DNA of 64,000 nucleotides from JAABVD01 sp965204545 (GTDB lineage Bacteria; Verrucomicrobiota; Verrucomicrobiia; Opitutales; UBA2995). This document shows, in pieces, positions 16,812-25,036 of this stretch. The notes under the pieces were generated by a model, which was given only the letters and a program-made list of their open reading frames with translations, had not been told where the DNA came from and searched no databases. Positions within the stretch are counted from its first letter, which is position 1. Every line of letters starts with the position of its first letter. The stretch covers positions 496,001 through 560,000 of the forward strand of contig CBDBFA010000003.1 in assembly GCA_965204545.1 (NCBI GenBank). The letters run 5' to 3'. Both the position numbers and the translations under genes were made by a program.

Positions 16812-18341
16812 TTATTCAAATGCCTCCTCCTCGAAAACGTTAATATCGGCTCCAACCAGCGGCACCTCCACGGCATTCACTTTGGGAAAAGACCTGGCCA
16901 ACCTGTCTTTGACACCTTGAAACCGAGGCAGAGAGGCCAAGTTGGTCCACTCGTGAGGATCATTTGCGTGGTCGTAAAGTTCTTCATCACCGTTTCGATA
17001 GCGGATAAAACGAAAACGGTCGTCCCGCACGGCGTGGTTCTGCCAACCATAACTCAATACAACCGGTTCACCCCTTTCGGAAGACGCGCCACTCAGGACC
17101 GGACTCAAGTCGATACCTTCCAGCTCATGGGTCTGAGGTCCGCTTAATCCGGTCAAGGATATCAAGGTCGGATATAGGTCCAACAAACTCACCGGGGTAT
17201 TGGAAACCTGTGGCTTCATTCCGGGTACCCGAATGGAGTAAGGCACTCTCGTCGCCAACTCCCAGAGAACAAACTTCGACCAGTGGTTTTTCTGCCCCGT
17301 GTGCCAGCCGTTATCCCCCGCAAACACCACAATCGTGTTGTCGGAATACGGGCTGTCTTCCAGCGCATCCAACACGCGACCAATTTGCTCGTCTGCAAAG
17401 GTGGTGGAGGCAAACAGCCCCTGTAAGGCCCGCTTCCACAATGCGCTCCTTACCATCTTGTCGTGAAATCCGCGGTGCGTGGCGATCCAACGACCGGGTT
17501 TTGGTATATCTTCCAAATCATCTCCACGAAATCCCGCAGGTATCTCAATGTCCTCCAGGGGATACAAATCGTAGAATCGTTGGGGCACCGTCCAGTGCAC
17601 GTGCGGACGCCAGCATCCAAAGGCCAGAAAGAATGATTTATTGTGCTCCTCCCCAAGAAAATCTACCACCCGTTTCGCATTGCGCCGGTCCTGGGACATT
17701 TTCGATAAATCGTCACGGTCCCAATCGTCCGGCAGGATTCCCCAGGTGTAATTGCCCGGACCCTCGGGAATTTCGGTTAGCGTGCCCGGGATAATGTGAT
17801 TGAGCAGCTCTTTCTCGGCTTCATTCGAATAATGTACGACGTGTCCCTCCGACCAGGAATGCTCATCCCATTCCTGATAGCGGTTGTGAAAAATCTTGCC
17901 GTAGCCAGCCGTCAGATATCCGGCCCGTTTGAACCTGGCAGGGAGAGATTCGACTTTACTCACCCACCCTTCGACCTGCCGGAAGTTCTGACCATTGTAG
18001 TACACACCTGTTGTGGAAGGCCGAAGTCCGGTTAAAAACGCCGTTCGCGATATGCAGCACCCGGGATACGTATAACCCCGTGAAAACCAGGTGCTTTGCC
18101 TGGCTAATCGTTCGAGATTGGGGGTGCCGACCCCGCTGTCCTGCAGGACGCTGTTATAAATCGGGCTGGTGTCGTCGATCAACAGCAGCAACACGTTCAT
18201 GGGCTTCTCCTGGGCAAGGCAGAAGGCTGAGGGAAGAAGGAATAAAAAAAAGTGTAGGAGCGGCTTTAGGCCGCGATTGGACCGACTTCGACATGATCGC
18301 GGCGTAAAGCCGCTCCTACAAAGAAATGAACAATCATCCAT
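16812..18341 (-). CDS. sulfatase (S1 family) with REP pair inside the signal peptide and C-C-I-S-R motif
   Basis: From the ATG at 18341 the protein has 509 residues: MDDCSFL, then about 23 residues encoded by two facing REPs, then HFFLFLLPSAFCLAQ, which looks like the hydrophobic core and cleavage site of a signal peptide. The start lies 5 bases after the stop of the upstream propeller gene, with GAGG just before it. The mature part is an iduronate-2-sulfatase-like enzyme (GCWRPHVHWTVPQRFYDLY; FAGDNGWHTGQKNHWSKF). The modification motif is C95-C-I-S-R, whereas the accepted signature has P or A at the third position. Both oddities could affect export or activity; all other conserved blocks are intact. 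The next methionine (PMNVLLLLIDD) would give a leaderless protein. Confidence 0.88.
   Translation of the reverse strand: MDDCSFLCRSGFTPRSCRSRSNRGLKPLLHFFLFLLPSAFCLAQEKPMNVLLLLIDDTSPIYNSVLQDSGVGTPNLERLARQSTWFSRGYTYPGCCISRTAFLTGLRPSTTGVYYNGQNFRQVEGWVSKVESLPARFKRAGYLTAGYGKIFHNRYQEWDEHSWSEGHVVHYSNEAEKELLNHIIPGTLTEIPEGPGNYTWGILPDDWDRDDLSKMSQDRRNAKRVVDFLGEEHNKSFFLAFGCWRPHVHWTVPQRFYDLYPLEDIEIPAGFRGDDLEDIPKPGRWIATHRGFHDKMVRSALWKRALQGLFASTTFADEQIGRVLDALEDSPYSDNTIVVFAGDNGWHTGQKNHWSKFVLWELATRVPYSIRVPGMKPQVSNTPVSLLDLYPTLISLTGLSGPQTHELEGIDLSPVLSGASSERGEPVVLSYGWQNHAVRDDRFRFIRYRNGDEELYDHANDPHEWTNLASLPRFQGVKDRLARSFPKVNAVEVPLVGADINVFEEEAFE
18254..18319. repeat. inverted REP pair within a coding sequence
   Basis: Copies 18254-18277 (plus, TTTAGGCC variant) and 18296-18319 (minus). 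Together with the 18 bases between them they are translated in frame at the N-terminus of the sulfatase. Confidence 0.9.
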
Positions 18342-18346
18342 TTTCC

Positions 18347-20194
18347 TCAAAACCTGGTCACATTTTCCGATCCTTCGGTCGAGTAAAACCAATCGATGGG
18401 CACGCGAGCCAAGACCATTTCCCGCCCCCCGGCAAAGGCCGGACCCCGGTAGTAATGGATTAATGCGTATCCGTCTTTCCACAACAACCCCGGGTAGGCC
18501 CATTGGTACTCGCGGTCCACTTCCAATGCTTTGGGAGTACTCCAGGTTTTGCCTTCATCCTGGCTTACGGCGGCCTGCAAAGTCGTCCGCGTCCAGCCGT
18601 GGGATGCCTTTTCCACGTAATTGGAATTCCAAAGCATGAGAATATCACCGCTGTCCGGGAAGCGCTTCAGCAAGGACGGAGCCCGGGTGTTTACCACCCC
18701 GGAAGGACGTGGAGTGGTCCAGGTGGCTCCGTCATCCCAGGATTCGGAAATAAACGACTGGCCCCTGGAGGCACGCATCACCTGAAACAGGCTCCCATCG
18801 GTTCGCTGGACCATACTGGCTTCCTCGAAGTGGCCATTGACCGAATCGGTCAAAACCTCCGAACGTTGCCAGGTTTCACCCTGGTCATCGGAATAGGAGT
18901 AATAAGTGCCCATTTCCTTAAATCCGGTCTGGTTGGGAATGAGGGTATGGCGCTGAACGAGTATCCGCCCGGATGGCAGGACGTAGCTGCGGTCGTAGGC
19001 GCCGGTGTGGTATCCCTCGAGGTCTTGGCGAATCTCCCTGTAATCCGACCAGGTTTTGCCTTCGTCGCTGGAAAATCGGATACGCTTGGTGGCATCGCCC
19101 AAATCCTTGTTGGTTCTGTTTTGCGAACTGCGCCAACTGTAGGCGACCATGAGGCGTCCATCTTGCAGTCGCGTCAGTCCCGGGGAGAGGATATTGACCT
19201 CGGCATCGCGGTCATCGATCGCCACCCAGGGGGTGCCCCAGGTCTTACCGCCATCCTTCGATACCATGGCGGCGAGCCGGCAAAATCCGTCGTCCGACAA
19301 GGGAGAACGACGCAAACCGGCGGAGGGCGGATTCTCATCCGGGGACATCCGACTCACGTCTACGAACTGAGACCACAAAAACAGGACATCGCCGTTTTTC
19401 AGCTCAATCATGGAGCCCTCCGAATTTTTGGGATACTTCATGGTGGCGGGAACGAGCAATTGCTTATGCACACCGGGAATATCCAGAAAATCAGGCGATT
19501 GAAGGTGATGAATTGTCCGGGCGATGGCCCCACGAACCGCTCGGGTCAGGGGGAGAATGTCCAACACCTTGTGACGAACACGGGCCAGTGCATCGGCAGA
19601 GGCCAAATCCAGACTACCTTCTCCATCCACTTTTTCCCGATGACCGCGTAAAAATTCATTTACGAGAGCATTTGCTTCCATTTGCCCGTACTTGCCGCTC
19701 AATTCCCTGAGTTCATCCACACTCGGGCTGGGGGAAAGGAGGGTCAATTGGGCGGCGAATTGCCGCTGCACCGCCATTACATAAGGACTCCATAAATCAC
19801 CTGGAGAAATTTCCTTAGCGGCCACGATAGCCTTGGTTAAAAGCCCGGTCATCGCTTTGGCCTTGGCATCAGTCTGCATGTTCTTGAGGGCCTGGGCGGC
19901 AGCGAGGGCCTTTTCCGCCTCACCATAGTGAATGGCCAAGTGAACCCGTCCGGCTTGCAGCAGCCTTTGATCCTCCATACTCAATCCCGGTTTCCCGATA
20001 GCCTCCTCCAGAAAGGCGGAATAATCTTCGGCAAACGCATCGAACAATTCCTGGTCGTTCAAATACGACGCCAAAGGCGCTTCCAGTTGGTAGTCATAGG
20101 ACAAGTCGCTTCCCCACCCGGTGAAAGGCAGAGCTACAAAGCCGCACAGAAGGGTGAGGAGGACAAATTTAACAGCGGTTCTCAACAGGTTCAT
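18347..20194 (-). CDS. secreted Asp-box propeller protein with long helical N-terminal region
   Basis: A 615-residue protein with signal peptide MNLLRTAVKFVLLTLLCGFV. Residues about 30-230 are predicted-helical and unlike the two other propellers (FAEDYSAFLEEAIGKPGLS, GEAEKALAAAQALKN), perhaps a docking or TPR-like module. From about residue 235 follows a sialidase-like propeller with SKDGGKTW, SSDEGKTW, SDDQGETW, SWDDGATW and SQDEGKTW Asp-boxes. It is the most upstream gene of the minus-strand propeller/sulfatase series, and the next sulfatase begins 5 bases after its stop, so these two are almost certainly one transcript. The function of the helical part and the substrate are unknown. Confidence 0.87.
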   Translation of the reverse strand: MNLLRTAVKFVLLTLLCGFVALPFTGWGSDLSYDYQLEAPLASYLNDQELFDAFAEDYSAFLEEAIGKPGLSMEDQRLLQAGRVHLAIHYGEAEKALAAAQALKNMQTDAKAKAMTGLLTKAIVAAKEISPGDLWSPYVMAVQRQFAAQLTLLSPSPSVDELRELSGKYGQMEANALVNEFLRGHREKVDGEGSLDLASADALARVRHKVLDILPLTRAVRGAIARTIHHLQSPDFLDIPGVHKQLLVPATMKYPKNSEGSMIELKNGDVLFLWSQFVDVSRMSPDENPPSAGLRRSPLSDDGFCRLAAMVSKDGGKTWGTPWVAIDDRDAEVNILSPGLTRLQDGRLMVAYSWRSSQNRTNKDLGDATKRIRFSSDEGKTWSDYREIRQDLEGYHTGAYDRSYVLPSGRILVQRHTLIPNQTGFKEMGTYYSYSDDQGETWQRSEVLTDSVNGHFEEASMVQRTDGSLFQVMRASRGQSFISESWDDGATWTTPRPSGVVNTRAPSLLKRFPDSGDILMLWNSNYVEKASHGWTRTTLQAAVSQDEGKTWSTPKALEVDREYQWAYPGLLWKDGYALIHYYRGPAFAGGREMVLARVPIDWFYSTEGSENVTRF

Positions 20195-20483
20195 ATTCGG
20201 TCAGGATTCCGGAAATTCGGGTTAAACTGATTACGTTGTTCTCCCACTGAATTGCGGCCGGGCATTGGGTCAAAATCATCTCAATGGTTTAGTCGGTAGA
20301 CAAGTTGCGTTAAAACGTTATCCCGGAGGTGGGTTATGCGAGTTAATTGTATTTTTTTCAAACGAGCCATATTCGCTGGCAGATTGAAACAAGCCGCCTT
20401 TTGACTTTAACCCTTCACTTGTAGAGAAAACAGGATCGCGGCGTAAAGCCGCTCCTACGGAAAATACTTTTTAGGGAGTACAT
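20195..20483. other. intergenic region between divergent transcription units
   Basis: About 290 bases separating the propeller/sulfatase series (minus) from the FAD oxidoreductase gene (plus). It must hold both promoters. An inverted REP occupies 20435-20458; the rest shows no repeat and no gene. Confidence 0.6.
20435..20458 (-). repeat. REP-like 24-mer, inverted
   Basis: ATCGCGGCGTAAAGCCGCTC with CTAC, 25 bases before the FAD oxidoreductase start. Confidence 0.9.
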
Positions 20484-21983
20484 TTGGAACACATGACCCA
20501 TCGGCAAAAAACATTCGAGGTCAAGGAAGGCCGCGAATACGATATCATCGTCGTCGGTGGCGGCACGACCGGAATCTCCGCTGCCGTGGCAGCCGCCCGA
20601 GACGGAGCGAAGGTTTGCATCATCGAGTATTACGGTTTTCTGGGCGGCAATGCGACGACCGGGCTCCCCTGGATGGCTTACCATAATCTGAACGGCCAGC
20701 GCGTGATCGGCGGGGTGGCCTACGAATTTATTGAGCGACTCTGGGAGGTGGGAGGAGCTTCCGACTTCTACATGGACCCGGTTTGCTCCAGCACCATAGC
20801 GGTCAACCCACACTGGTGGAAAATCGTATCGATGCGGGAGGTGAAGAAGGCCGGCATCGATGTGATACTGCACAGCCTCGTTGTGGATGTGGATTTCGAT
20901 GAATCGGGCACCGATGGCCGCAGGCGCGCCAAGGGTATTTTCATGACGAACAAGGGGGGGGTTCACCGCTTGAAGGGCAAAGTAATCATGGATTGCACCG
21001 ATTCCGGAGATATTGCCCGCATGGCCGGCGCCAGAATGGTGAAAGGCAGAGCGGGCGACCACAAAACGCAGGTGGCCTCCTATACCATAACTCTGGGCGG
21101 GGTGGACGTCGATCCCCTGCTGGATTATTTCCGCCAAAATCCGGACGACATACGACCGTTTCCCATCGATAACATAGATGCCCTGCTGGAACAAATGGTG
21201 GAAGCGGAGATCTTCATCATCGGTGGATTGCGTAAACTGATTGCCAAAGCGCGTCGGGACGGTCTCGAACTCTCTCGCGGAGTCATGCCCGGTCTGGTGT
21301 TCCCCAAAACCGGGGAAATTACCACGGTCGCCTCCTGCATCGAAGGCCTCGATCCGACCGATCCGGATAGTTTCACCAAAGCCGAACAGGAGGGCATGAA
21401 GCAAACGCAGCAATGGATAGAGTTTCTGCGCAATTATGTTCCAGGATGCAAAAAGGTGTTTTTGTCCGGAACCCCCCACCAAATCGGCATTCGCGAGACC
21501 TACCATATGGCAGACGCGGAATACATTCTGACCGGGGAAGATCTGGCCAAGGGAACCCAATTTAAAGACGTCATCAGTCTGGGTGGCTATCACGTGGACA
21601 TTCACGCCCCCAGCAACGACGGCCACAACGATGCCTACGTCGGTCCGCCCACCTTCCAGATTCCTTACCGAAGCCTGCTTCCCAAGGCTATTGACGGTTT
21701 ATTGGTGGTCGGCCGCGCTTTCGGCGCAACGCACGAGGCCCAGGCGGCCACCCGGGTCATTCCGCTGTCCATGGCCCAAGGTCAAGGAGGAGGCCAGGCC
21801 GCGGCGTTGGCCATTTCATCCAATCGGGAACTTCGCCATATCGACATCGAGGAACTGCAGAACCGCCTCAAAAGACAGGGCCAAATCTTAGACCATACCG
21901 GCCTGCCAAGACACCCGCGCGCCTCCATGTTCCAAGTCGCCAGTGTGGGCGGCCACGTTTCGCTCCACCAAAGCGATAAATGA
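20484..21983 (+). CDS. FAD-dependent oxidoreductase (FAD_oxidored family)
   Basis: A 499-residue flavoprotein. The dinucleotide-binding motif is near the start (DIIVVGGGTTGISAAVAAAR) and the closing FAD contact is TRVIPLSMAQGQGGGQAAAL. YYGFLGGNATTGLPW and MDCTDSGDIARMAGARMVKG are typical of the FAD_oxidored group common in Planctomycetes, Lentisphaerae and Verrucomicrobiota, where its members sit in carbohydrate catabolic loci but are rarely characterised. The TTG at 20484 is placed as start because GGGAG lies 5 bases before it; the ATG at 20493 is the alternative. No signal peptide, so it is cytoplasmic in this form. Substrate unknown; a role in oxidising a released sugar or an acid derivative would fit the neighbours. 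Confidence 0.85.
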   Translation: MEHMTHRQKTFEVKEGREYDIIVVGGGTTGISAAVAAARDGAKVCIIEYYGFLGGNATTGLPWMAYHNLNGQRVIGGVAYEFIERLWEVGGASDFYMDPVCSSTIAVNPHWWKIVSMREVKKAGIDVILHSLVVDVDFDESGTDGRRRAKGIFMTNKGGVHRLKGKVIMDCTDSGDIARMAGARMVKGRAGDHKTQVASYTITLGGVDVDPLLDYFRQNPDDIRPFPIDNIDALLEQMVEAEIFIIGGLRKLIAKARRDGLELSRGVMPGLVFPKTGEITTVASCIEGLDPTDPDSFTKAEQEGMKQTQQWIEFLRNYVPGCKKVFLSGTPHQIGIRETYHMADAEYILTGEDLAKGTQFKDVISLGGYHVDIHAPSNDGHNDAYVGPPTFQIPYRSLLPKAIDGLLVVGRAFGATHEAQAATRVIPLSMAQGQGGGQAAALAISSNRELRHIDIEELQNRLKRQGQILDHTGLPRHPRASMFQVASVGGHVSLHQSDK

Positions 21984-22416
21984 AGTAGGGCAAGGTGAGG
22001 AGGAAGGGGTCAAGCCTTGACCTCTTTGCACCGTCCTCCTCTGCTCCCCCATAACCTCTCCCAAAGATCGCCAAGAACGCCAAGGCGTCCGGCTTTGCCG
22101 GAACAGGAGTTAACGGAGGGGGGACATTTCTGTCCCCCAAGGCGCGCGGGGCGCGCCAATTAGGAATTAGGAATTGGGAATTGGGAGAATGGGAGTAGGA
22201 CTGGCTTTATGATGCGATCCCAGGGAGCAGCCTCGAAGCAATCGCGGCGTAAAGCCGCTCCTACAAGGCTACAAGGCGCGCGGAGGCGCGCCAATTGGCC
22301 TGGTGGGGGACCCGCCTCCCGGCGTGGCATGCAGGAATGTTCCCCCTCCGTTATTAATCTGCGCTCATCTGCGTCATCTGTGGTTCATCATTCCATCATT
22401 CCCTTCTCAGCCATTC
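21984..22416. repeat. repeat-filled intergenic nest
   Basis: No gene is visible. It holds AAGGGGTCAAGCCTTGACCTC (22003-22023, trimmed here in wording to its palindromic GGTCAAGCCTTGACC core), a GGGGGACATTTC block, GGCGCGCCAATT palindromes with (AATTAGG) runs near 22155-22190, a degenerate plus REP and a minus REP (22195-22264), an inverted copy of the GC-rich block of the 5-kb nest (about 22295-22350), and the phrase-like CATCTGCGTCATCTGTGGTT block. Confidence 0.75.
22195..22264. repeat. inverted REP pair, left copy degenerate
   Basis: Left copy 22195-22218 (GTAGGACTGGCTTTATGATG) is worn; right copy 22241-22264 is consensus in minus orientation. Confidence 0.8.
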
Positions 22417-24045
22417 CTAATTGGCGCCCTTAGGCGCCTTCTCCTCTCTCCCACTTTGTGCCTTTGTGCCATCTCGCCTCGGCGAGATCTCGTTCTTAAT
22501 TGGCGCCTTGGCACCCCCTCCCCCACTCGGCTTTCCGGAGACGCAGACCAGAAAACTGATCAGGCCGGCAAAGAAGAACCACCAGGGCCAGGCAATTTCC
22601 AGGGCATGACCGAACAGGAGCTTGCTCCAGTAGGGCATGATGTAGGGCTGGAATGAAAGCACCACCAAGGCGCCCGCCCAGAGGGAGCGAACGGCCGAAG
22701 TTTCGTTTCCTCGCTTCGTCAGGATGGCGGCCATGAAAACTCCAAAAAGCCCGGAGTAAGCGAAGGTCAAAACGCCCAGGGAAAAGTCGATCAGCCCCTG
22801 CCCACCAGCCTGCTGCAGTAAGACCGCCACAACGGCGAAGAGGGTCAGGCCGCCCCCCATCCAATAGACGGTATGGCGAGACTGTAAAAGGGACAAAGCC
22901 CTCGCTTCGACCGATCCATTCCTGCCCAGTTCTTTTTGTTTTCGGAGGTTTCCCTGAATCGTGCTGGCCATGGCATTGGCCGCCGAATCGAAACTACTCA
23001 TCGAGGCGGCGAGCATTCCGGCTACGGCCAGCCCGACAACCCCTCGAGGCAGATGGGCGAGAATGTACTGAGGGAATACATTCCTGGTGTCGGTCACCAA
23101 ATCCGTCGGCATCGAGGCTCCCATGAGATCCGGCCGGGAATAGAAGAGATAAAGCAACAGGCCAATGATCAGGAACAGAACGACGATGGGAAAGGATACC
23201 ACACGGGAAAGGATCATGGACCAGGTCGCCTTGCGGGCCGTGTTACAGGTCATCATTCGTTGCACCATATCCTGATCGCAACCGTATTGAGCGATATTCA
23301 TCAGCATGTAGGCAATCAGTCCCGTCCACACGGTGTAAGTAACGGAAAGATCGAACTCCGTATTGAACCATTGTAATTTATTGCCTTCCGGAGCCGACCG
23401 GAGGGCGTCCACCATTTCCGGAATCCCAACCGGTACCTGGAGCAAGAGAAAACCGATACAGAAAAGAGCTGCCAGGGTCAGGATTACCACCTGCACCACA
23501 TCCGTCCAGATAACGGCATGGATTCCCCCCGCCGCGGTGTAAATGGTGGCTATAATGCCAAGAATGATGATGGAAATCAGCAGATAGGCCGTATCGGAGG
23601 ATCCGAACAGCATGAGCGATACGACAATGGACGCGATAAAGTGTCTGGCGCCCTGAGCCAGCAGGATACCGACCAGGAAAAACCAGGAACAGGCCACTTC
23701 TGTTTTAGGCCCGTAACGCCCTCTCAAATATCCATAAATGGTCAGCGTGTTGGCCCTGTACAAAATTGGAATGACCAGAACGGCCGCTAATATCCCTCCG
23801 ATAGTGCTACCCATGGGTATGAGAAGAAAGGTCAAGTCTCCCCTGAACGACACTTGCGGAAGTCCGACGAAACTCCCGGCGCTGAGCGAGGTTGCCACGA
23901 TGGAAACCGTCACCGCCCACCAAGGCATACTCCGGTTGCCCAGAAAAAATGAATGTTCATCCTTCTGTTTTCGGGACAAATAAAAGCCCATGACAAGGAT
24001 GGCGCCCAAGTAGCAAAGCAGTATGGTCCAATCTAACCCGGTCAT
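22417..24045 (-). CDS. sodium:solute symporter (SSS family)
   Basis: A 542-residue integral membrane protein with about 13 hydrophobic segments. It starts MTGLDWTILLCYLGAILVMG; FFLGNRSMPWWAVTVSIVAT and SAGSFVGLPQVSF match the first helices of SSS transporters, and YTAAGGIHAVIWTDVVQ is the conserved fifth-to-sixth helix region. Such proteins use the sodium gradient to import sugars, carboxylates or amino acids; the neighbourhood suggests a sugar or sugar acid. After the last helix the protein ends in a polar tail (IKNEISPRRDGTKAQSGREE) that is encoded by intergenic repeat DNA, including two TTTGTGCC octamers, so the tail is probably an accidental extension. A 94-base gap separates its start from the divergent aldolase gene. 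Confidence 0.93.
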   Translation of the reverse strand: MTGLDWTILLCYLGAILVMGFYLSRKQKDEHSFFLGNRSMPWWAVTVSIVATSLSAGSFVGLPQVSFRGDLTFLLIPMGSTIGGILAAVLVIPILYRANTLTIYGYLRGRYGPKTEVACSWFFLVGILLAQGARHFIASIVVSLMLFGSSDTAYLLISIIILGIIATIYTAAGGIHAVIWTDVVQVVILTLAALFCIGFLLLQVPVGIPEMVDALRSAPEGNKLQWFNTEFDLSVTYTVWTGLIAYMLMNIAQYGCDQDMVQRMMTCNTARKATWSMILSRVVSFPIVVLFLIIGLLLYLFYSRPDLMGASMPTDLVTDTRNVFPQYILAHLPRGVVGLAVAGMLAASMSSFDSAANAMASTIQGNLRKQKELGRNGSVEARALSLLQSRHTVYWMGGGLTLFAVVAVLLQQAGGQGLIDFSLGVLTFAYSGLFGVFMAAILTKRGNETSAVRSLWAGALVVLSFQPYIMPYWSKLLFGHALEIAWPWWFFFAGLISFLVCVSGKPSGGGGAKAPIKNEISPRRDGTKAQSGREEKAPKGAN

Positions 24046-24139
24046 GGTTTGAGCAAAGATCCTTTATGAATTGAGGTTGAGTCTACATTTGAGGAAGGTC
24101 TTTATTCGCAATCAATAATTCCCTATCGCAGTTATTACG

Positions 24140-24967
24140 ATGAAAAAGAATTTTTCGGAACGGCTCCGCCAGGGGGATAGGCTCTACGGCACATTGATTG
24201 TGTCACCATCGCCTCTCTGGCCGCAAAATATAGCAAAGCTCGACCTCGATTTTGTCTTCATCGATACCGAGCACATCGCTCTGGACCGGGAGAAACTGGC
24301 CTGGATGTGCCACACTTATCGTGGTTACGGGCTCTACCCCATTGTGCGCATTCTGTCTCCGGACCCGTTTCTGGCCACCCGGGCATTGGACGGTGGAGCC
24401 ATGGGAATTATTGCGCCTTACGTCGAATCGGCCCAACAGGCGAGGGACATGGTCGGCGCCGTCAAGCTGAACCCGGTCAAAGGTAAAAAACTGCAAGGAT
24501 TTCTTTCCCGGAAAGAGTCGCCCTCCCCAATACTTGAAAATCACCTGGCCAAGCGAACCTGGCAAAACACCCTTATCCTGAACATCGAGAGCGTCGAGGG
24601 CATACAAAAGATGGATGAGATACTCGACGTGGAGGGTGTGGATGGGATACTGATCGGGCCGCACGATCTCAGTTGCAGCCTGGATATGCCGCAAGATTAC
24701 CGGAACCCCGAATTCGACAAGGCCGTTCGCCATATTATTGGAAAGGCGCGATCCAGGGGTGTGGGAGCAGGCATCCATTGCGTCATGGGCAGCGATGCCC
24801 TGGATCTGGAACAAAGTTGGGTCGAGGCCGGGGCAAATTTCGTCCTGCACAGCGCCGACATCATCGCCGCCATGGAAACACTGAAGCGGGAAATCGGCCT
24901 GCTCAAAGCGGGAAAAGCGAGGGCTGAACAAAGCGAAAAGGATTCGTTGGATCGCCCGGTTATCTAA
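24140..24967 (+). CDS. HpcH/HpaI-type 2-keto-3-deoxy acid aldolase
   Basis: A 275-residue class II aldolase of the HpcH/HpaI family. H45 lies in FIDTEH, R70 in PIVRI, and the metal ligands are E150 (LILNIESVEG) and D176 (LIGPHDLS); these match the catalytic H45, R70 and the Glu/Asp pair of E. coli HpaI almost position for position. The family cleaves 2-keto-3-deoxy or 4-hydroxy-2-keto acids to pyruvate (or oxaloacetate derivatives) plus an aldehyde, using Mg or Mn. In a sulfated-glycan context a 2-keto-3-deoxy sugar acid (for example from fucose or rhamnose) is a reasonable guess, not proven. It heads a plus-strand run leading into an isomerase-like gene and then the pyr genes. Confidence 0.9.
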   Translation: MKKNFSERLRQGDRLYGTLIVSPSPLWPQNIAKLDLDFVFIDTEHIALDREKLAWMCHTYRGYGLYPIVRILSPDPFLATRALDGGAMGIIAPYVESAQQARDMVGAVKLNPVKGKKLQGFLSRKESPSPILENHLAKRTWQNTLILNIESVEGIQKMDEILDVEGVDGILIGPHDLSCSLDMPQDYRNPEFDKAVRHIIGKARSRGVGAGIHCVMGSDALDLEQSWVEAGANFVLHSADIIAAMETLKREIGLLKAGKARAEQSEKDSLDRPVI

Positions 24968-25036
24968 TTGCTGATTTCGAAAGGGCCCAAGGAACAAGTC
25001 TTGCTGGGAAACGGGAAGAAGGTTTTAAGGAAGGGG

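Noticed and set aside
16525..16812. N-terminal extension of the FN3-propeller gene starting MIYGMIF
   Set aside because: Encoded by REP and other non-coding DNA; the ATG at 16524 begins a good signal peptide.
18503..19651. Long plus-strand frame of 382 codons
   Set aside because: Antisense to the Asp-box propeller gene; GC-rich third positions leave antisense frames open.
12144..20194. Naming the three propellers as true sialidases (nanH)
   Set aside because: Asp-boxes alone do not define sialidases, and the RIP motif and arginine triad could not be identified by eye.
20415..21626. Long minus-strand frame of 403 codons
   Set aside because: Antisense to the FAD oxidoreductase, which has clear cofactor motifs; the antisense product has no recognisable domain.
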